DNA from: Nitrosomaritimum sp049414205
Lineage (GTDB): Archaea; Thermoproteota; Nitrososphaeria; Nitrososphaerales; Nitrosopumilaceae
NCBI GenBank assembly: GCA_049414205.1
Contig: JBMSGE010000002.1
Coordinates: 20,194-84,193 of the forward strand
DNA: 64,000 nt
Direction of reading: 5' to 3'
Below, in pieces: positions 7,296-15,139 of the stretch. Positions within the stretch are counted from its first letter, which is position 1; each line of letters opens with the position of its first letter. The notes below the pieces were generated by a model. It was not told the origin of the DNA, made no database searches, and worked only from the letters and a program-made list of their open reading frames with translations. Both the position numbers and the translations under genes were made by a program.

Positions 7296-7320
7296 ATAGT
7301 GTTGAAGTTCCCAACTAGTG
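7296..7320 (-). promoter_or_regulatory. Two-box CACTAG promoter of the zinc-finger/FMN-protein operon
   Basis: Minus strand: TTAGCACTAG (box 7315-7320), 13 bp, CACTAT (7296-7301), then TTAAAATATGA. The outer box is 53 bp before ATG 7267, spacing 19 bp. The divergent gene at 7377 has a related AACTAG (7323-7328) 54 bp before its own ATG, so this region may serve both directions. Confidence 0.55.
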
Positions 7321-7376
7321 CTAACTAGATAAATTCTTGTTGTTGGTTAAAATAGTAAAAAGTCAAAAATTGTTGT

Positions 7377-8075
7377 ATGGGAAAAGCTGTAATTATGATA
7401 ATTGTTCTTGTTTTCCTTGTTAGTAGTCCGGCATATGGGCACAAATTAATCTCTCATGATGATACACATCGTAGTTTTGAAACAGCTCTAGCGATTCCAG
7501 ATCACAAAATTTCATGGGCCATTTATGAAAATCTAGGTATGGGTGAGGCAAAATTTTATTCGTTTGATGCAAAACAAGGAGATTCATTTTATGCAAGCAT
7601 AGTCATTCCAAAAATATCAGGGCTGGAAGAGTATTCGCCAACTCTTATTTTGGTTAATCCTCAGACGATGGAAAATGATAAGGTATCTTTTGAAAATCAA
7701 GCTTCTGCAGAAAAATTTCTTTACGAAGGAACATTTCCAGGAAAAGAATTCTACGAGCCATTTGGGCAGGTAACATATTGGGAGAGACAAGAGGTTAAAA
7801 CAACAATTCCCTCTGATGGTCAATACCATATCGTAATAGTAGATGAAAAAAATCAGGCTGGAAAATATAGTCTGGCGATAGGCACTATAGAGGATTTTTC
7901 AGGAGGAGATTTTTTTACAATATTGCCTAAGGCATGGTTTGACACAAAATTATTTGTAAATGATTACTGGTCTATTATTATTTTCTTTTTGGTGTTGATG
8001 ACAATTATAGGAATACCAATATTTGCAATTAAGAAAAGAAGGAAAAAAACTTCTGCAATTTTAGATAAATGTTAA
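7377..8075 (+). CDS. Membrane-anchored extracellular protein, 232 aa
   Basis: Signal peptide (about residues 1-21, ending SSPAYG), an extracellular beta-rich domain (about 25-190), one membrane helix (about 199-218) and a short basic tail (KKRRKK). The topology places the domain outside the cell. No named family recognised; the domain looks like a bacterial pre-peptidase or sugar-binding type sandwich (SDGQYHIVIVDEKNQAGKYSLAIG), a pattern common to PPC-like folds. Monocistronic. Confidence 0.7.
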   Translation: MGKAVIMIIVLVFLVSSPAYGHKLISHDDTHRSFETALAIPDHKISWAIYENLGMGEAKFYSFDAKQGDSFYASIVIPKISGLEEYSPTLILVNPQTMENDKVSFENQASAEKFLYEGTFPGKEFYEPFGQVTYWERQEVKTTIPSDGQYHIVIVDEKNQAGKYSLAIGTIEDFSGGDFFTILPKAWFDTKLFVNDYWSIIIFFLVLMTIIGIPIFAIKKRRKKTSAILDKC

Positions 8076-8105
8076 AAATTTAACATGCAATGAAGGTTGT
8101 AGAGA

Positions 8106-8276
8106 TTACCAGGGTTCAGGAATTTGAATGGTGTTGCATTGAGGGCATTTTTCATACTCTTTTGGAAAAACTACCCTGCAATTTGAGCAATCTATGGTGT
8201 TTTGAGCATCAATTAACCCAAGTTCTTTTACTTCCTGAAGAAGGCTTTTAGATTTATCTTGTTCAATGTTATCCAT
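8106..8276 (-). CDS. Small zinc-ribbon protein, 56 aa
   Basis: ATG at 8276. An acidic/basic N-terminal helix (IEQDKSKSLLQEVKELG) precedes a zinc ribbon with CSNC (residues 30-33) and CPQC (44-47). Convergent with the secreted-protein gene. Its start overlaps the stop codon of an upstream CheW-like relict frame. Function unknown. Confidence 0.6.
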   Translation of the reverse strand: MDNIEQDKSKSLLQEVKELGLIDAQNTIDCSNCRVVFPKEYEKCPQCNTIQIPEPW

Positions 8277-8409
8277 GAATTGCACCTATTTTACAAATAG
8301 ATGCAATTTTGATTTGTTCTTTATCAAACCCAGATTTTTCATTGTATGAATAATTTGTAGGTATTTCAAAGATTTGTTGAATTCTATCGCACCATATTCC
8401 AATAGTTAT
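8269..8409 (-). pseudogene. Relict of a CheW-like domain
   Basis: A 46-codon minus-strand frame without a start codon reads IGIWCDRIQQIFEIP, then a loop, SGFDKEQIKIASICKIG, then a stop. This matches the second half of a CheW domain (IGLxVDxVxxVxxIP ... GxDxxYIxGIxK). A TGA sits just upstream, and in another frame the preceding bases read CTNIIIE, which is what should precede it in CheW. I read this as a truncated, frameshifted copy of a chemotaxis adaptor. A short expressed protein is unlikely for lack of a start. Confidence 0.4.
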
Positions 8410-8557
8410 TCAATTATGATATTAGTACATAAAGCAAGTGGATTGTATTATCAATTTTTTACTCCAAAATTTACATGCAGGCTTGGAAATATTACATGTA
8501 ATTTAGAATCTTGACAATTTAGAATTATTTATTATCTACTTTCGGCAATACAATACA

Positions 8558-8956
8558 TTGGAAAAGCATGAACAACTTCTCAACATGTTAATGGATTTCA
8601 ATAAAGATGTGAGATTTGCCGCTATTTGTAACTCCAAAGGAGAAATTTTATGGCACAGTCAAAGAACTGGAGTTAAAAACATTGTTCCATTTGCAGATAC
8701 AAAAAAAACTCTTCTAAGGGCAGTTGGTGCTTGGCAAGAAAGAGTCAAAGTAACAAACATTGTAGGTAGAGGATTATACACAATTGCAGCATATGAAAAA
8801 ATCAAGAGAATAACAATACCTCTTGATGGAGGGAACTTACTTTTCATTAGTGTTGGAAACAGTCCGTTAAAATCAAGTAAAGGAAAAAGCTATGGTCATT
8901 TAGTTGAAATGGGGAAAATAATGTCCATAGTAGACTTTGTAAACCAAAACAACTAG
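8558..8956 (+). CDS. Roadblock/profilin-like small protein (paralog 2)
   Basis: 132 residues, TTG start. Near-identical architecture to the protein at 2729: LNMLMDFN, FAAICNSKGEILWHS, EKIKRITIPLDGGNLLFISV and a shared C-terminal block ending GKIMSIVDF; even the DNA of this last block is nearly identical in the two genes, indicating a fairly recent duplication or strong constraint. Possibly a small signalling or GTPase-associated module like other roadblock proteins; no partner gene is adjacent. Confidence 0.7.
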   Translation: MEKHEQLLNMLMDFNKDVRFAAICNSKGEILWHSQRTGVKNIVPFADTKKTLLRAVGAWQERVKVTNIVGRGLYTIAAYEKIKRITIPLDGGNLLFISVGNSPLKSSKGKSYGHLVEMGKIMSIVDFVNQNN

Positions 8957-9029
8957 TCCAGATAAATCAGATTTTTTTAAAACTCCAATCATAGTCTTTT
9001 TATATATTTGAAAAATTAATAGAGCAATC

Positions 9030-9452
9030 ATGGCAAAATTCAAAAAAATACTTGTTCCAATTGATGGATCAAGCAATGCAACAAGAGGCCTAGATAGGGC
9101 AATCGAGATTGCAAGGGAAAGTAATGCCGAAATAACTGGATTTTATGTATTTCATTTGCCGCTTCTTGCCGGTGTAAAATACACCCAAAAAATGAAAAAT
9201 GAAGCCCAAGAAAAAGCTGTCAAGGCAATTGGGCCTGCAATGAAGCGAGCTCAAAAAGCAGGAGCTTCATTCAAGTACAAGACTGGAGGCGGTCATACTG
9301 GCTCAGAAATTGTCAAGTTTGCTCAAAAGGGAAAATATGACATGATAGTGATTGGGGCAAGAGGAATGGGCGGTGCAAAAGAGACCTTCCTTGGAAGTAC
9401 CTCAAACTATGTAATGCATAAAACAAAGATTCCTGTTTTAGTGGTAAAATAG
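9030..9452 (+). CDS. Universal stress protein, UspA family
   Basis: 140 residues, one Usp domain. Begins with KKILVPIDGSSNATRGLDRA (nucleotide-binding strand and loop) and has the C-terminal ATP-binding signature GARGMGG followed by GS (FLGSTSNYV) and ending KIPVLVVK. These proteins bind ATP or cAMP and act in stress signalling. Monocistronic, with a clear TATA element (TTTTTATATATTTG) about 28 bp upstream and a palindrome just past the stop codon. Confidence 0.9.
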   Translation: MAKFKKILVPIDGSSNATRGLDRAIEIARESNAEITGFYVFHLPLLAGVKYTQKMKNEAQEKAVKAIGPAMKRAQKAGASFKYKTGGGHTGSEIVKFAQKGKYDMIVIGARGMGGAKETFLGSTSNYVMHKTKIPVLVVK

Positions 9453-9457
9453 ACATT

Positions 9458-9471
9458 GTGGGATATCCCAC
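9458..9471. terminator. GC-rich palindrome after the UspA gene
   Basis: Perfect 14-bp palindrome GTGGGAT/ATCCCAC starting 6 bp past the stop, followed by CATTTTTCT. As RNA it would form a short hairpin ahead of a U-run; as DNA it could equally be a dimeric operator, although no start lies close downstream. Confidence 0.4.
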
Positions 9472-9603
9472 CATTTTTCTAGGAATTTATTATCACTAGT
9501 TTTCAAATAAAAAATTCTTTTTATTCGACATACTTCATATTTTGTATATCAATAACATAGAAGTATAGATTATGATTAGATTAAATAAAAATCTGTGATA
9601 TAC

Positions 9604-10734
9604 ATGGTAGAAAGTAATTACGATATACTTGGGATTGTGGAAGGATCCACCGAAAAAGAAATTCGTGATGGCTTTAGGAGATTAGCCCTTCAATTTCACT
9701 CAGACAAAGGAGGAGATAATGAACAATTTATTAAAATCAAACAGGCTTACGAGGATCTAAAAATCGGGAAAAAATACCCTGATACTGATGTAGAAAAATT
9801 ACGAAATTCAAGAGTATTTACTGGCGATTCTGAAGAAGACATAAGAAGAAAAAACCGTATTTTAGGCCAAGAATTATCAAAGGAAATGAAAACAGCTCAA
9901 GAATGGGCTGCAGCATTAAACAGATCTAATTCTACTGCTACTAGATTATTTGGATCTAAAACTCTTGGAGAAATTGAACTAGAAAGAAAAGCCAATGGTG
10001 CTCTCTCAATTAAGGGAAATTTCATGGCTGGAGACTTGACTTATGATGGACCAGTCATAATGCAAGGAAACATCACCAGTCCTTCATGGACTGAAGAATT
10101 TAGAACAAACATCCATCTCACAAAAGGAGATTTCAAATTTGTAGATCCTATTGAAAACAAATACAGAATTGAAAATGGAGCTAGAATTCAAATCGATAAT
10201 GGAAATGCTGTTGTAGGAAATGTTTTTGGTAGAAAATACAAGGTTCAAGATCCTAGTGGTAGAGTTGGAGTATATCAAACTCTAGAGCACAGAACACAAA
10301 TTTATGCTCCTAGGGGCAAAATCATTGCAGAAAATGCAGTCAATACCGTATACCTCGAAGCAGATACAATCATAGCACTGAACCTTGAAGATGATGTACA
10401 TCTAAAAGGCAGAGAGATTTTACTATATGGCAGTAAAGTAACATATGATGTTATAATAGAATTGAAAAAAGATGGAATCCTTAGATTTTTTGAAAGTTTT
10501 TCTGTACAAGGAATTAGTAATGATACAAAAATCAGATTAGAAGATGGTAAAGAAATTAGATTGTTTGATATCAAAACTAAAAAAATAAAAGATTTGGCAG
10601 ATGAATTTGTCCCAAACAAAAGCAATTACAACAAAGACGATACAATGGTAGGAAAAGGATTTACCATTACATACCAGATGCTGGAAAATTTAGACAAAAA
10701 ACCTTCGAAATCTAGATGGAAGATAGGTTTCTAG
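9604..10734 (+). CDS. J-domain protein with beta-rich C-terminal region
   Basis: About 376 residues from ATG 9604 (a GTG at 9595 is an alternative). Residues 1-60 form a J domain (YDILGIVEGSTEKEIRDGFRRL ... KIKQAYEDL), but the invariant HPD loop reads HSD (LQFHSDKGG), so stimulation of DnaK ATPase through the usual contact is doubtful. A charged helix (70-110) is followed by about 200 residues of short repeating strands (LSIKGNFMAGDLTYDGPVIMQGNI), which resemble a bactofilin-like or other beta-helix stack. No DnaK/GrpE neighbour. Function unknown. Confidence 0.75.
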   Translation: MVESNYDILGIVEGSTEKEIRDGFRRLALQFHSDKGGDNEQFIKIKQAYEDLKIGKKYPDTDVEKLRNSRVFTGDSEEDIRRKNRILGQELSKEMKTAQEWAAALNRSNSTATRLFGSKTLGEIELERKANGALSIKGNFMAGDLTYDGPVIMQGNITSPSWTEEFRTNIHLTKGDFKFVDPIENKYRIENGARIQIDNGNAVVGNVFGRKYKVQDPSGRVGVYQTLEHRTQIYAPRGKIIAENAVNTVYLEADTIIALNLEDDVHLKGREILLYGSKVTYDVIIELKKDGILRFFESFSVQGISNDTKIRLEDGKEIRLFDIKTKKIKDLADEFVPNKSNYNKDDTMVGKGFTITYQMLENLDKKPSKSRWKIGF

Positions 10735-10840
10735 CCTTAAAATTCTCTACCGTGCCTAAATAATTGTATAAATTTGCATTAAGTCAGTTATTCCTCAAAT
10801 CAAAGACTTGATATTCATATAAAATACTACAAGAAGTGAA

Positions 10841-12604
10841 TTGGCAATATCTTTTGCTATTGATAAAAAATTAATTATTTTGGTAATGCTTGTTTCAATC
10901 ATTGCATTATCAATTACTGCCTTTTTGAGTTTTAATTATGCTGAACAGATTTTAAAAGAAAGAACAGGAGAACAATTGTTTGGAGAATCATCCATACGAG
11001 GAGATACAATCAGACTGTTATTAGAATCACGTATTGAGCAGAACCAAATTATCTCTACCGATCCAATGATCCAAATTCTCGTAAATGAATTAAATCAAAC
11101 ACCAGATGATGAAGTTAAGAAAAAAATTGAAGAAAAACGAAGAGACTTTTTAACACAAATCCAAGCATTTCAAACTTTAATTGGATTTTCTATAGGTTTT
11201 GAGGATGTACAAATAATTGGAAAAAATGGAGACGTCTTATTTTCTCTGGGAAGAATTGAAAAAAATAATTTTATCAATGATCCCTTATTTGAAAAAGGGA
11301 TAAAATCTTCATTGGTAGAATTTGAACCTTTTCAAAATAATAAAAAAATGATTGTCGTATCTCCTATTTTTGCAAAAGATAGTAAACTTGGAGATGAAGC
11401 AATCGGAGTAGTAATATCGAGAATGAGAACCGCTGCTATTGATAGTATCTTACTAAATAGGAGTGGACTAGGAGAATCTGGAGAAATCTACATTGTAAAT
11501 AGAGACTTCTTAATGCTCTCTGAATCTAGATTTATTGAAAATACCATCTTCCAACAAAAAGTAGATACTCTTGGCGTTCAAAAGTGCTTTAATGAAGAAC
11601 TCAACCACGAGGGACTTTATCCAGACTATAGGGGAATTCCAATTTACGGATCAACTTACTGTGCAAATGATTTAGGATTTGTATTATTAGCAGAAATCGA
11701 TGAAGCTGAAACAATCCAACCAATTCTTATTCTACAAGAACGAATATTCGAAACCGGTCTCTTAATCACCACTGGTATGGCAATCATTGCTTTTATCATC
11801 TCCAGAAACTTCTCAAAGCCATTAATTAAACTAAAAAATGCAGCAAACACAATCGCAGATGGTAATTTTGAAGTCAGAACAAAAATCACAACTAGAGATG
11901 AAATAGGCGAACTATCGCATGCATTTGATTCAATGGCTCAAAAACTCCAAGACTCTTTAATTGAAATCAAAGAAAAAGAAGACGTAATTAAACAACAAGA
12001 AGACATCCTCCTACAATTTTCAGATTACAGCGAAAAATACTGTGTTTGTATGGTAGATATGATAAATTCAACAAAAATTACTTCTCAACTATCTGATGCG
12101 CAGGCTAGTGAATTTTATAAGATTTTCTTAAACTCCGTTGCCCTTACTGTTCGAAATTTTGGGGGTATAATTGTAAAAAATATTGGAGATGCTTTATTAT
12201 TTTATTTTCCAGTTCTTCACGCAGAAAAAGAACTTACAATAAAAAAATGTCTTAATTGTTGTTTAACTTTAGGAGAATCCCACAAGGATATCGTTAAACA
12301 ATTAAACAAAGAGGGTTTACCTTCTGTTAATTTTAGAACTAGTGCTACTTTTGGAATAGTAAGAATAGCAAGAACTTCAACATCATCAGTTAATGATATC
12401 TTTGGAACTACTGTTAATAGATGCGCAAAAATAAACAGAACTGCACCTGCAAATGGGTTGATAATAGGAGAAGAATTTTACGAAAATGCGAAAAATCTAG
12501 AAAATTATAACTTTAAGAAAATCTCAAGCGAAATCGTATCCCCCGAACATGGTTTCATAGGTTATGTTGTTACAAGAAATCTAAAAAAGAAAGATAATTC
12601 ATAG
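10841..12604 (+). CDS. Membrane sensor with class III adenylate-cyclase domain
   Basis: 587 residues, TTG start. Order: membrane helix (about 10-30), extracytoplasmic Cache-like sensor (31-300), second helix (303-321), HAMP (322-376; DEIGELSHAFDSM), short coiled coil, class III cyclase domain (400-575). Metal-binding aspartates are present (D406 in MVDMINST; D450 in NIGDALL), as are the adenine-type specificity pair K447 and D519 (DIFGTTVN). The transition-state Asn is N526, but the Arg three residues on is Lys (K530). Predicted to make cAMP in response to an outside ligand; activity may be altered by the Arg-to-Lys change. Confidence 0.85.
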   Translation: MAISFAIDKKLIILVMLVSIIALSITAFLSFNYAEQILKERTGEQLFGESSIRGDTIRLLLESRIEQNQIISTDPMIQILVNELNQTPDDEVKKKIEEKRRDFLTQIQAFQTLIGFSIGFEDVQIIGKNGDVLFSLGRIEKNNFINDPLFEKGIKSSLVEFEPFQNNKKMIVVSPIFAKDSKLGDEAIGVVISRMRTAAIDSILLNRSGLGESGEIYIVNRDFLMLSESRFIENTIFQQKVDTLGVQKCFNEELNHEGLYPDYRGIPIYGSTYCANDLGFVLLAEIDEAETIQPILILQERIFETGLLITTGMAIIAFIISRNFSKPLIKLKNAANTIADGNFEVRTKITTRDEIGELSHAFDSMAQKLQDSLIEIKEKEDVIKQQEDILLQFSDYSEKYCVCMVDMINSTKITSQLSDAQASEFYKIFLNSVALTVRNFGGIIVKNIGDALLFYFPVLHAEKELTIKKCLNCCLTLGESHKDIVKQLNKEGLPSVNFRTSATFGIVRIARTSTSSVNDIFGTTVNRCAKINRTAPANGLIIGEEFYENAKNLENYNFKKISSEIVSPEHGFIGYVVTRNLKKKDNS

Positions 12605-12611
12605 TCAATAA

Positions 12612-12938
12612 CTAAATTTTTTCAGTTGATTTCTGTTTTGTAGAAATATCAAAGGATTCTTCTACATCTGTGACAAATATCTTACCGTCTCCTTTTTGAC
12701 CCGTATGGGCAGTATTCATTATCACTGAAACTACAGAATCTACCTCAGAATCGTTTACTACTGTAATAATCACATCTGTAGAATTAAATTCAATTTGTTT
12801 TCCACCAATTTCTGGTCTGTCTCCTGCACCCTGCCCTAATGATTCAATGAGAGTCACCCCACCTACACCGGTATCTCTAATTGCTTTTACTACTTTTCTT
12901 GAGATCTCACTTTGAACAACAGTTTCTATTCGTTTCAT
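12612..12938 (-). CDS. glnK: PII family nitrogen regulator
   Basis: 108 residues, the normal size of GlnB/GlnK. Shows the PII start MKRIETVV, the GVGGVTLIESLGQG segment leading into the T-loop, the FNSTDVIITVVNDSEVDSVVSVIMNTAHTGQKGDGKIFV signature (in parts) and the IFVTDVEE end. PII trimers bind ATP/ADP and 2-oxoglutarate and control Amt transporters and enzymes. The T-loop is short and lacks the uridylylated Tyr, as in other thaumarchaeal forms. It is convergent with the cyclase gene (7-bp gap) and is one of three PII-type genes here. Confidence 0.88.
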   Translation of the reverse strand: MKRIETVVQSEISRKVVKAIRDTGVGGVTLIESLGQGAGDRPEIGGKQIEFNSTDVIITVVNDSEVDSVVSVIMNTAHTGQKGDGKIFVTDVEESFDISTKQKSTEKI

Positions 12939-12959
12939 GCAATTTCCAAGGAAAATTGC
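12939..12959. promoter_or_regulatory. Inverted repeat at the glnK start
   Basis: GCAATTTCC/GGAAAATTGC around AA, an imperfect 9-10 bp inverted repeat touching the ATG of the PII gene at 12938. Could be an operator or a 5' RNA hairpin controlling the PII gene. Confidence 0.35.
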
Positions 12960-13059
12960 GATTTAAAAATATCTTTGGATAATTTCTAGTTATCATTTCT
13001 GAAAATCAACAAAGAAAATCTGCTTATCCTTATATCAGATTAAAAGAGAAAATTACGGT

Positions 13060-14049
13060 ATGTTGCATCTTTGGACTATAATTTTTTCAATAGGAATAAC
13101 TTCCTTATTTTCAACAGCATATGCAGATGATTACATAGTAGACATCCCTTATGGCGCTTATAACCCTGAATTAAACACGCCTGCTGAAGTTTGGTATTCT
13201 CCACCTGTTATCTCAATAACGGTTGGAGATTCAATCACTTGGTATAATGATGATAGAGAAGGTCATACAGTTACGAGTGGGGAAGGATCTGGACGATTTG
13301 GTTGGATGAGTGATAATTTCGGAACTCCTGATGAATATTTTGATAGTAACCGATTCATGCCAGGCGAATCATGGTCTTTTACTTTTGATGAATCTGGAAC
13401 TTTCTCATATTACTGCACAATTCATCCCTGGATGGAAGGTATAGTAATTGTTGAAACAGAAATACCTGACTATCCTCATGATGCAACTGGGCAAAAATTA
13501 GAGTTCCCACTTTTACAATACACTCCAGATAGAAAAATAGAAGTTAATCTTTCTTGGGATCCACCAGTCATTAAAACACACGAAAAAATTCAATTTGTTT
13601 ATCAATTTTATGATCCATCAACAAATTCTAACTTAGCAAATATGAAGTATAATTTTATAATTTTTCAAAATGGAAAAGAAATTTTTCGAGATGAAGGATT
13701 AAACCAAATTGGTGGAGATTACCGTAATTTTGTTTTTGATGAGTCTGGTTCAATAATTGTTAGAGTTGAGGGAATTCAAACTTCTTCTATTTTAGCAGAA
13801 GAAAGTGTGACCGTATCAGGAGTAATTGAGAACAAAGCACAAAGGTCAGTTGATTTTACAGGTGTAGTTTATGACAATCCAGAAAAAACTACTCATGAAG
13901 CTTATCATGTAAAACCTGCACAAAGACTCACATTCTATTATGAAATGGCCATGGCAATCATTTTAATTCCTGCCGCTATGTTTATTGGAATTATAATCTG
14001 GTTGAAACGATCACCTAAAATCCCTGAAGGGAAATCAAGCGCGGTGTAA
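13060..14049 (+). CDS. Membrane-anchored blue-copper (cupredoxin) protein
   Basis: 329 residues: signal peptide (1-22), a plastocyanin-like domain (about 45-133) with type 1 copper ligands H69 (EGHTV), C119, H122 and M125 (YYCTIHPWMEG), a second beta domain (150-260), and a C-terminal membrane helix (about 297-317) with a short tail. Small copper proteins like this are thought to replace cytochromes c as electron carriers in ammonia-oxidising archaea. Tethered on the outer face of the membrane. Monocistronic with a TATA element (CTTATATC) upstream. Confidence 0.9.
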   Translation: MLHLWTIIFSIGITSLFSTAYADDYIVDIPYGAYNPELNTPAEVWYSPPVISITVGDSITWYNDDREGHTVTSGEGSGRFGWMSDNFGTPDEYFDSNRFMPGESWSFTFDESGTFSYYCTIHPWMEGIVIVETEIPDYPHDATGQKLEFPLLQYTPDRKIEVNLSWDPPVIKTHEKIQFVYQFYDPSTNSNLANMKYNFIIFQNGKEIFRDEGLNQIGGDYRNFVFDESGSIIVRVEGIQTSSILAEESVTVSGVIENKAQRSVDFTGVVYDNPEKTTHEAYHVKPAQRLTFYYEMAMAIILIPAAMFIGIIIWLKRSPKIPEGKSSAV

Positions 14050-14090
14050 TTTTAAAAATATAAAAATAAATTGAAAATGATTGAATTCGA

Positions 14091-14390
14091 CTAGTCTACT
14101 AGTTCGGTCCAACCTTTTACGAAGACTGAATCTTTGTGGAGTGGAACTGGTTGTCCAACAGTAAAGTCCATTGGTCTCATCCAAAAGATTGCTTTTGTTG
14201 GGCATACACCGATGCATGCACCATCAGAAATACATCTTTCTGGGTAAAAGACAAATGCTTTACCTCTCTTCCAGCCTTCAACTGGTTTTACTCTAAGGAC
14301 ATCTGGACCAAGTGTTGTACAGATTTCTACACATAGTGCACATCCGATACACATTTGTTCGCTGATGTCGGGAATAATTCCTACTGGCAT
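14091..14390 (-). CDS. Dicluster ferredoxin (7-Cys, CxxDxxC variant)
   Basis: 99 residues. First motif CIGCALCVEIC (C14, C17, C20, C24) and second CISDGACIGVCP (C53, C59, C63). The second motif has D56 where the middle cysteine would be, so that cluster is probably [3Fe-4S] or an Asp-ligated [4Fe-4S]; the other is [4Fe-4S]. About 25 residues are inserted between the motifs and there is a 30-residue C-terminal tail, as in archaeal zinc- or 7Fe-type ferredoxins, but no zinc-binding histidines are evident. Low-potential electron carrier in the cytoplasm. Confidence 0.9.
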   Translation of the reverse strand: MPVGIIPDISEQMCIGCALCVEICTTLGPDVLRVKPVEGWKRGKAFVFYPERCISDGACIGVCPTKAIFWMRPMDFTVGQPVPLHKDSVFVKGWTELVD

Positions 14391-14501
14391 TACAGAAATT
14401 TTTCAGCTTTTGATCTTTATATAATTTACCAAGAAAAATTGGATTATAACACCGTTTCAAATTTTATAACGCCGTTTGAAAAATTGATCGCAGTATTATG
14501 A

Positions 14502-15113
14502 TTATTTCATAATTTTAAAAGATCTAGCATTTTTTTCACTCTTATCTAGAACATTGAGAATTAAACCCGATTCAGATGTAATTAGGTCGTAGAAACCAAC
14601 ATTTTTTGATCTAACCAAGTGTCTACCTGTTGGAGAAAGAATGTAATCATTACTTTCATTTTTTCTAATCATAGCCGTTATCACAATAAGAGAATTTGAA
14701 TATTTGGCCACTGAAGACAGTAACATTATTGCTGAGTTGATAAATCTTACATATTCTAACTCATCAAACATGTTGTAAAGTCCATTTATGGTATCTAAGA
14801 TTATTAGGCTTTTTTCATTTTGAATTTTTCTGATTATCTCTTTAATATTATCAATGAAGGTTGTTCCATTAGAAACCAAAATCTCTAATTTTTCATTTTT
14901 TCTAATCATACCGGAATTTACATATCCACTATACAATAAATCAAAATCTAAAAAAATAACTGGAAAATCTACTGATTCTATTAATTTATTCAAAAATTCA
15001 GTTTTAAAAAAAGTATTAGATGATAAAATAATGTTAAAATTCTTTTCTGAAAATTCATTTTTGATTTGTAACAAATCTTTATCAAAAATTTGGTTAGGAT
15101 TTTTATCCAACAC
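14502..15113 (-). CDS. RecA/KaiC-like protein lacking a normal Walker A motif
   Basis: 203 residues, GTG start at 15113 (TTG 15110 is an alternative). The overall pattern resembles RadA/KaiC-type cores: a Walker-B-like strand SLIILDTINGLYN and later LIVITAMIRKNE. At the expected P-loop the sequence reads SSNTFFKTEFL, without GxxxxGK[ST], so ATP hydrolysis is unlikely. It may be a regulatory pseudo-ATPase similar to RadB-like or archaeal aRadC-type paralogs. Divergent from the aminotransferase, with only 26 bp between starts. Confidence 0.55.
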   Translation of the reverse strand: MLDKNPNQIFDKDLLQIKNEFSEKNFNIILSSNTFFKTEFLNKLIESVDFPVIFLDFDLLYSGYVNSGMIRKNEKLEILVSNGTTFIDNIKEIIRKIQNEKSLIILDTINGLYNMFDELEYVRFINSAIMLLSSVAKYSNSLIVITAMIRKNESNDYILSPTGRHLVRSKNVGFYDLITSESGLILNVLDKSEKNARSFKIMK

Positions 15114-15139
15114 TAATTTACCAAATTACAGATATAATA

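Noticed and set aside
9490..9500. TCACTAG box before the J-domain gene
   Set aside because: About 110 bp from the start, not at -53, and no second box or adjoining TATA; taken as chance.
12340..12352. CTAGTG and other CACTAG matches inside coding regions (also near 1290, 21900 and 45840)
   Set aside because: Inside genes with no start at the right distance; they give the chance background for the promoter motif.
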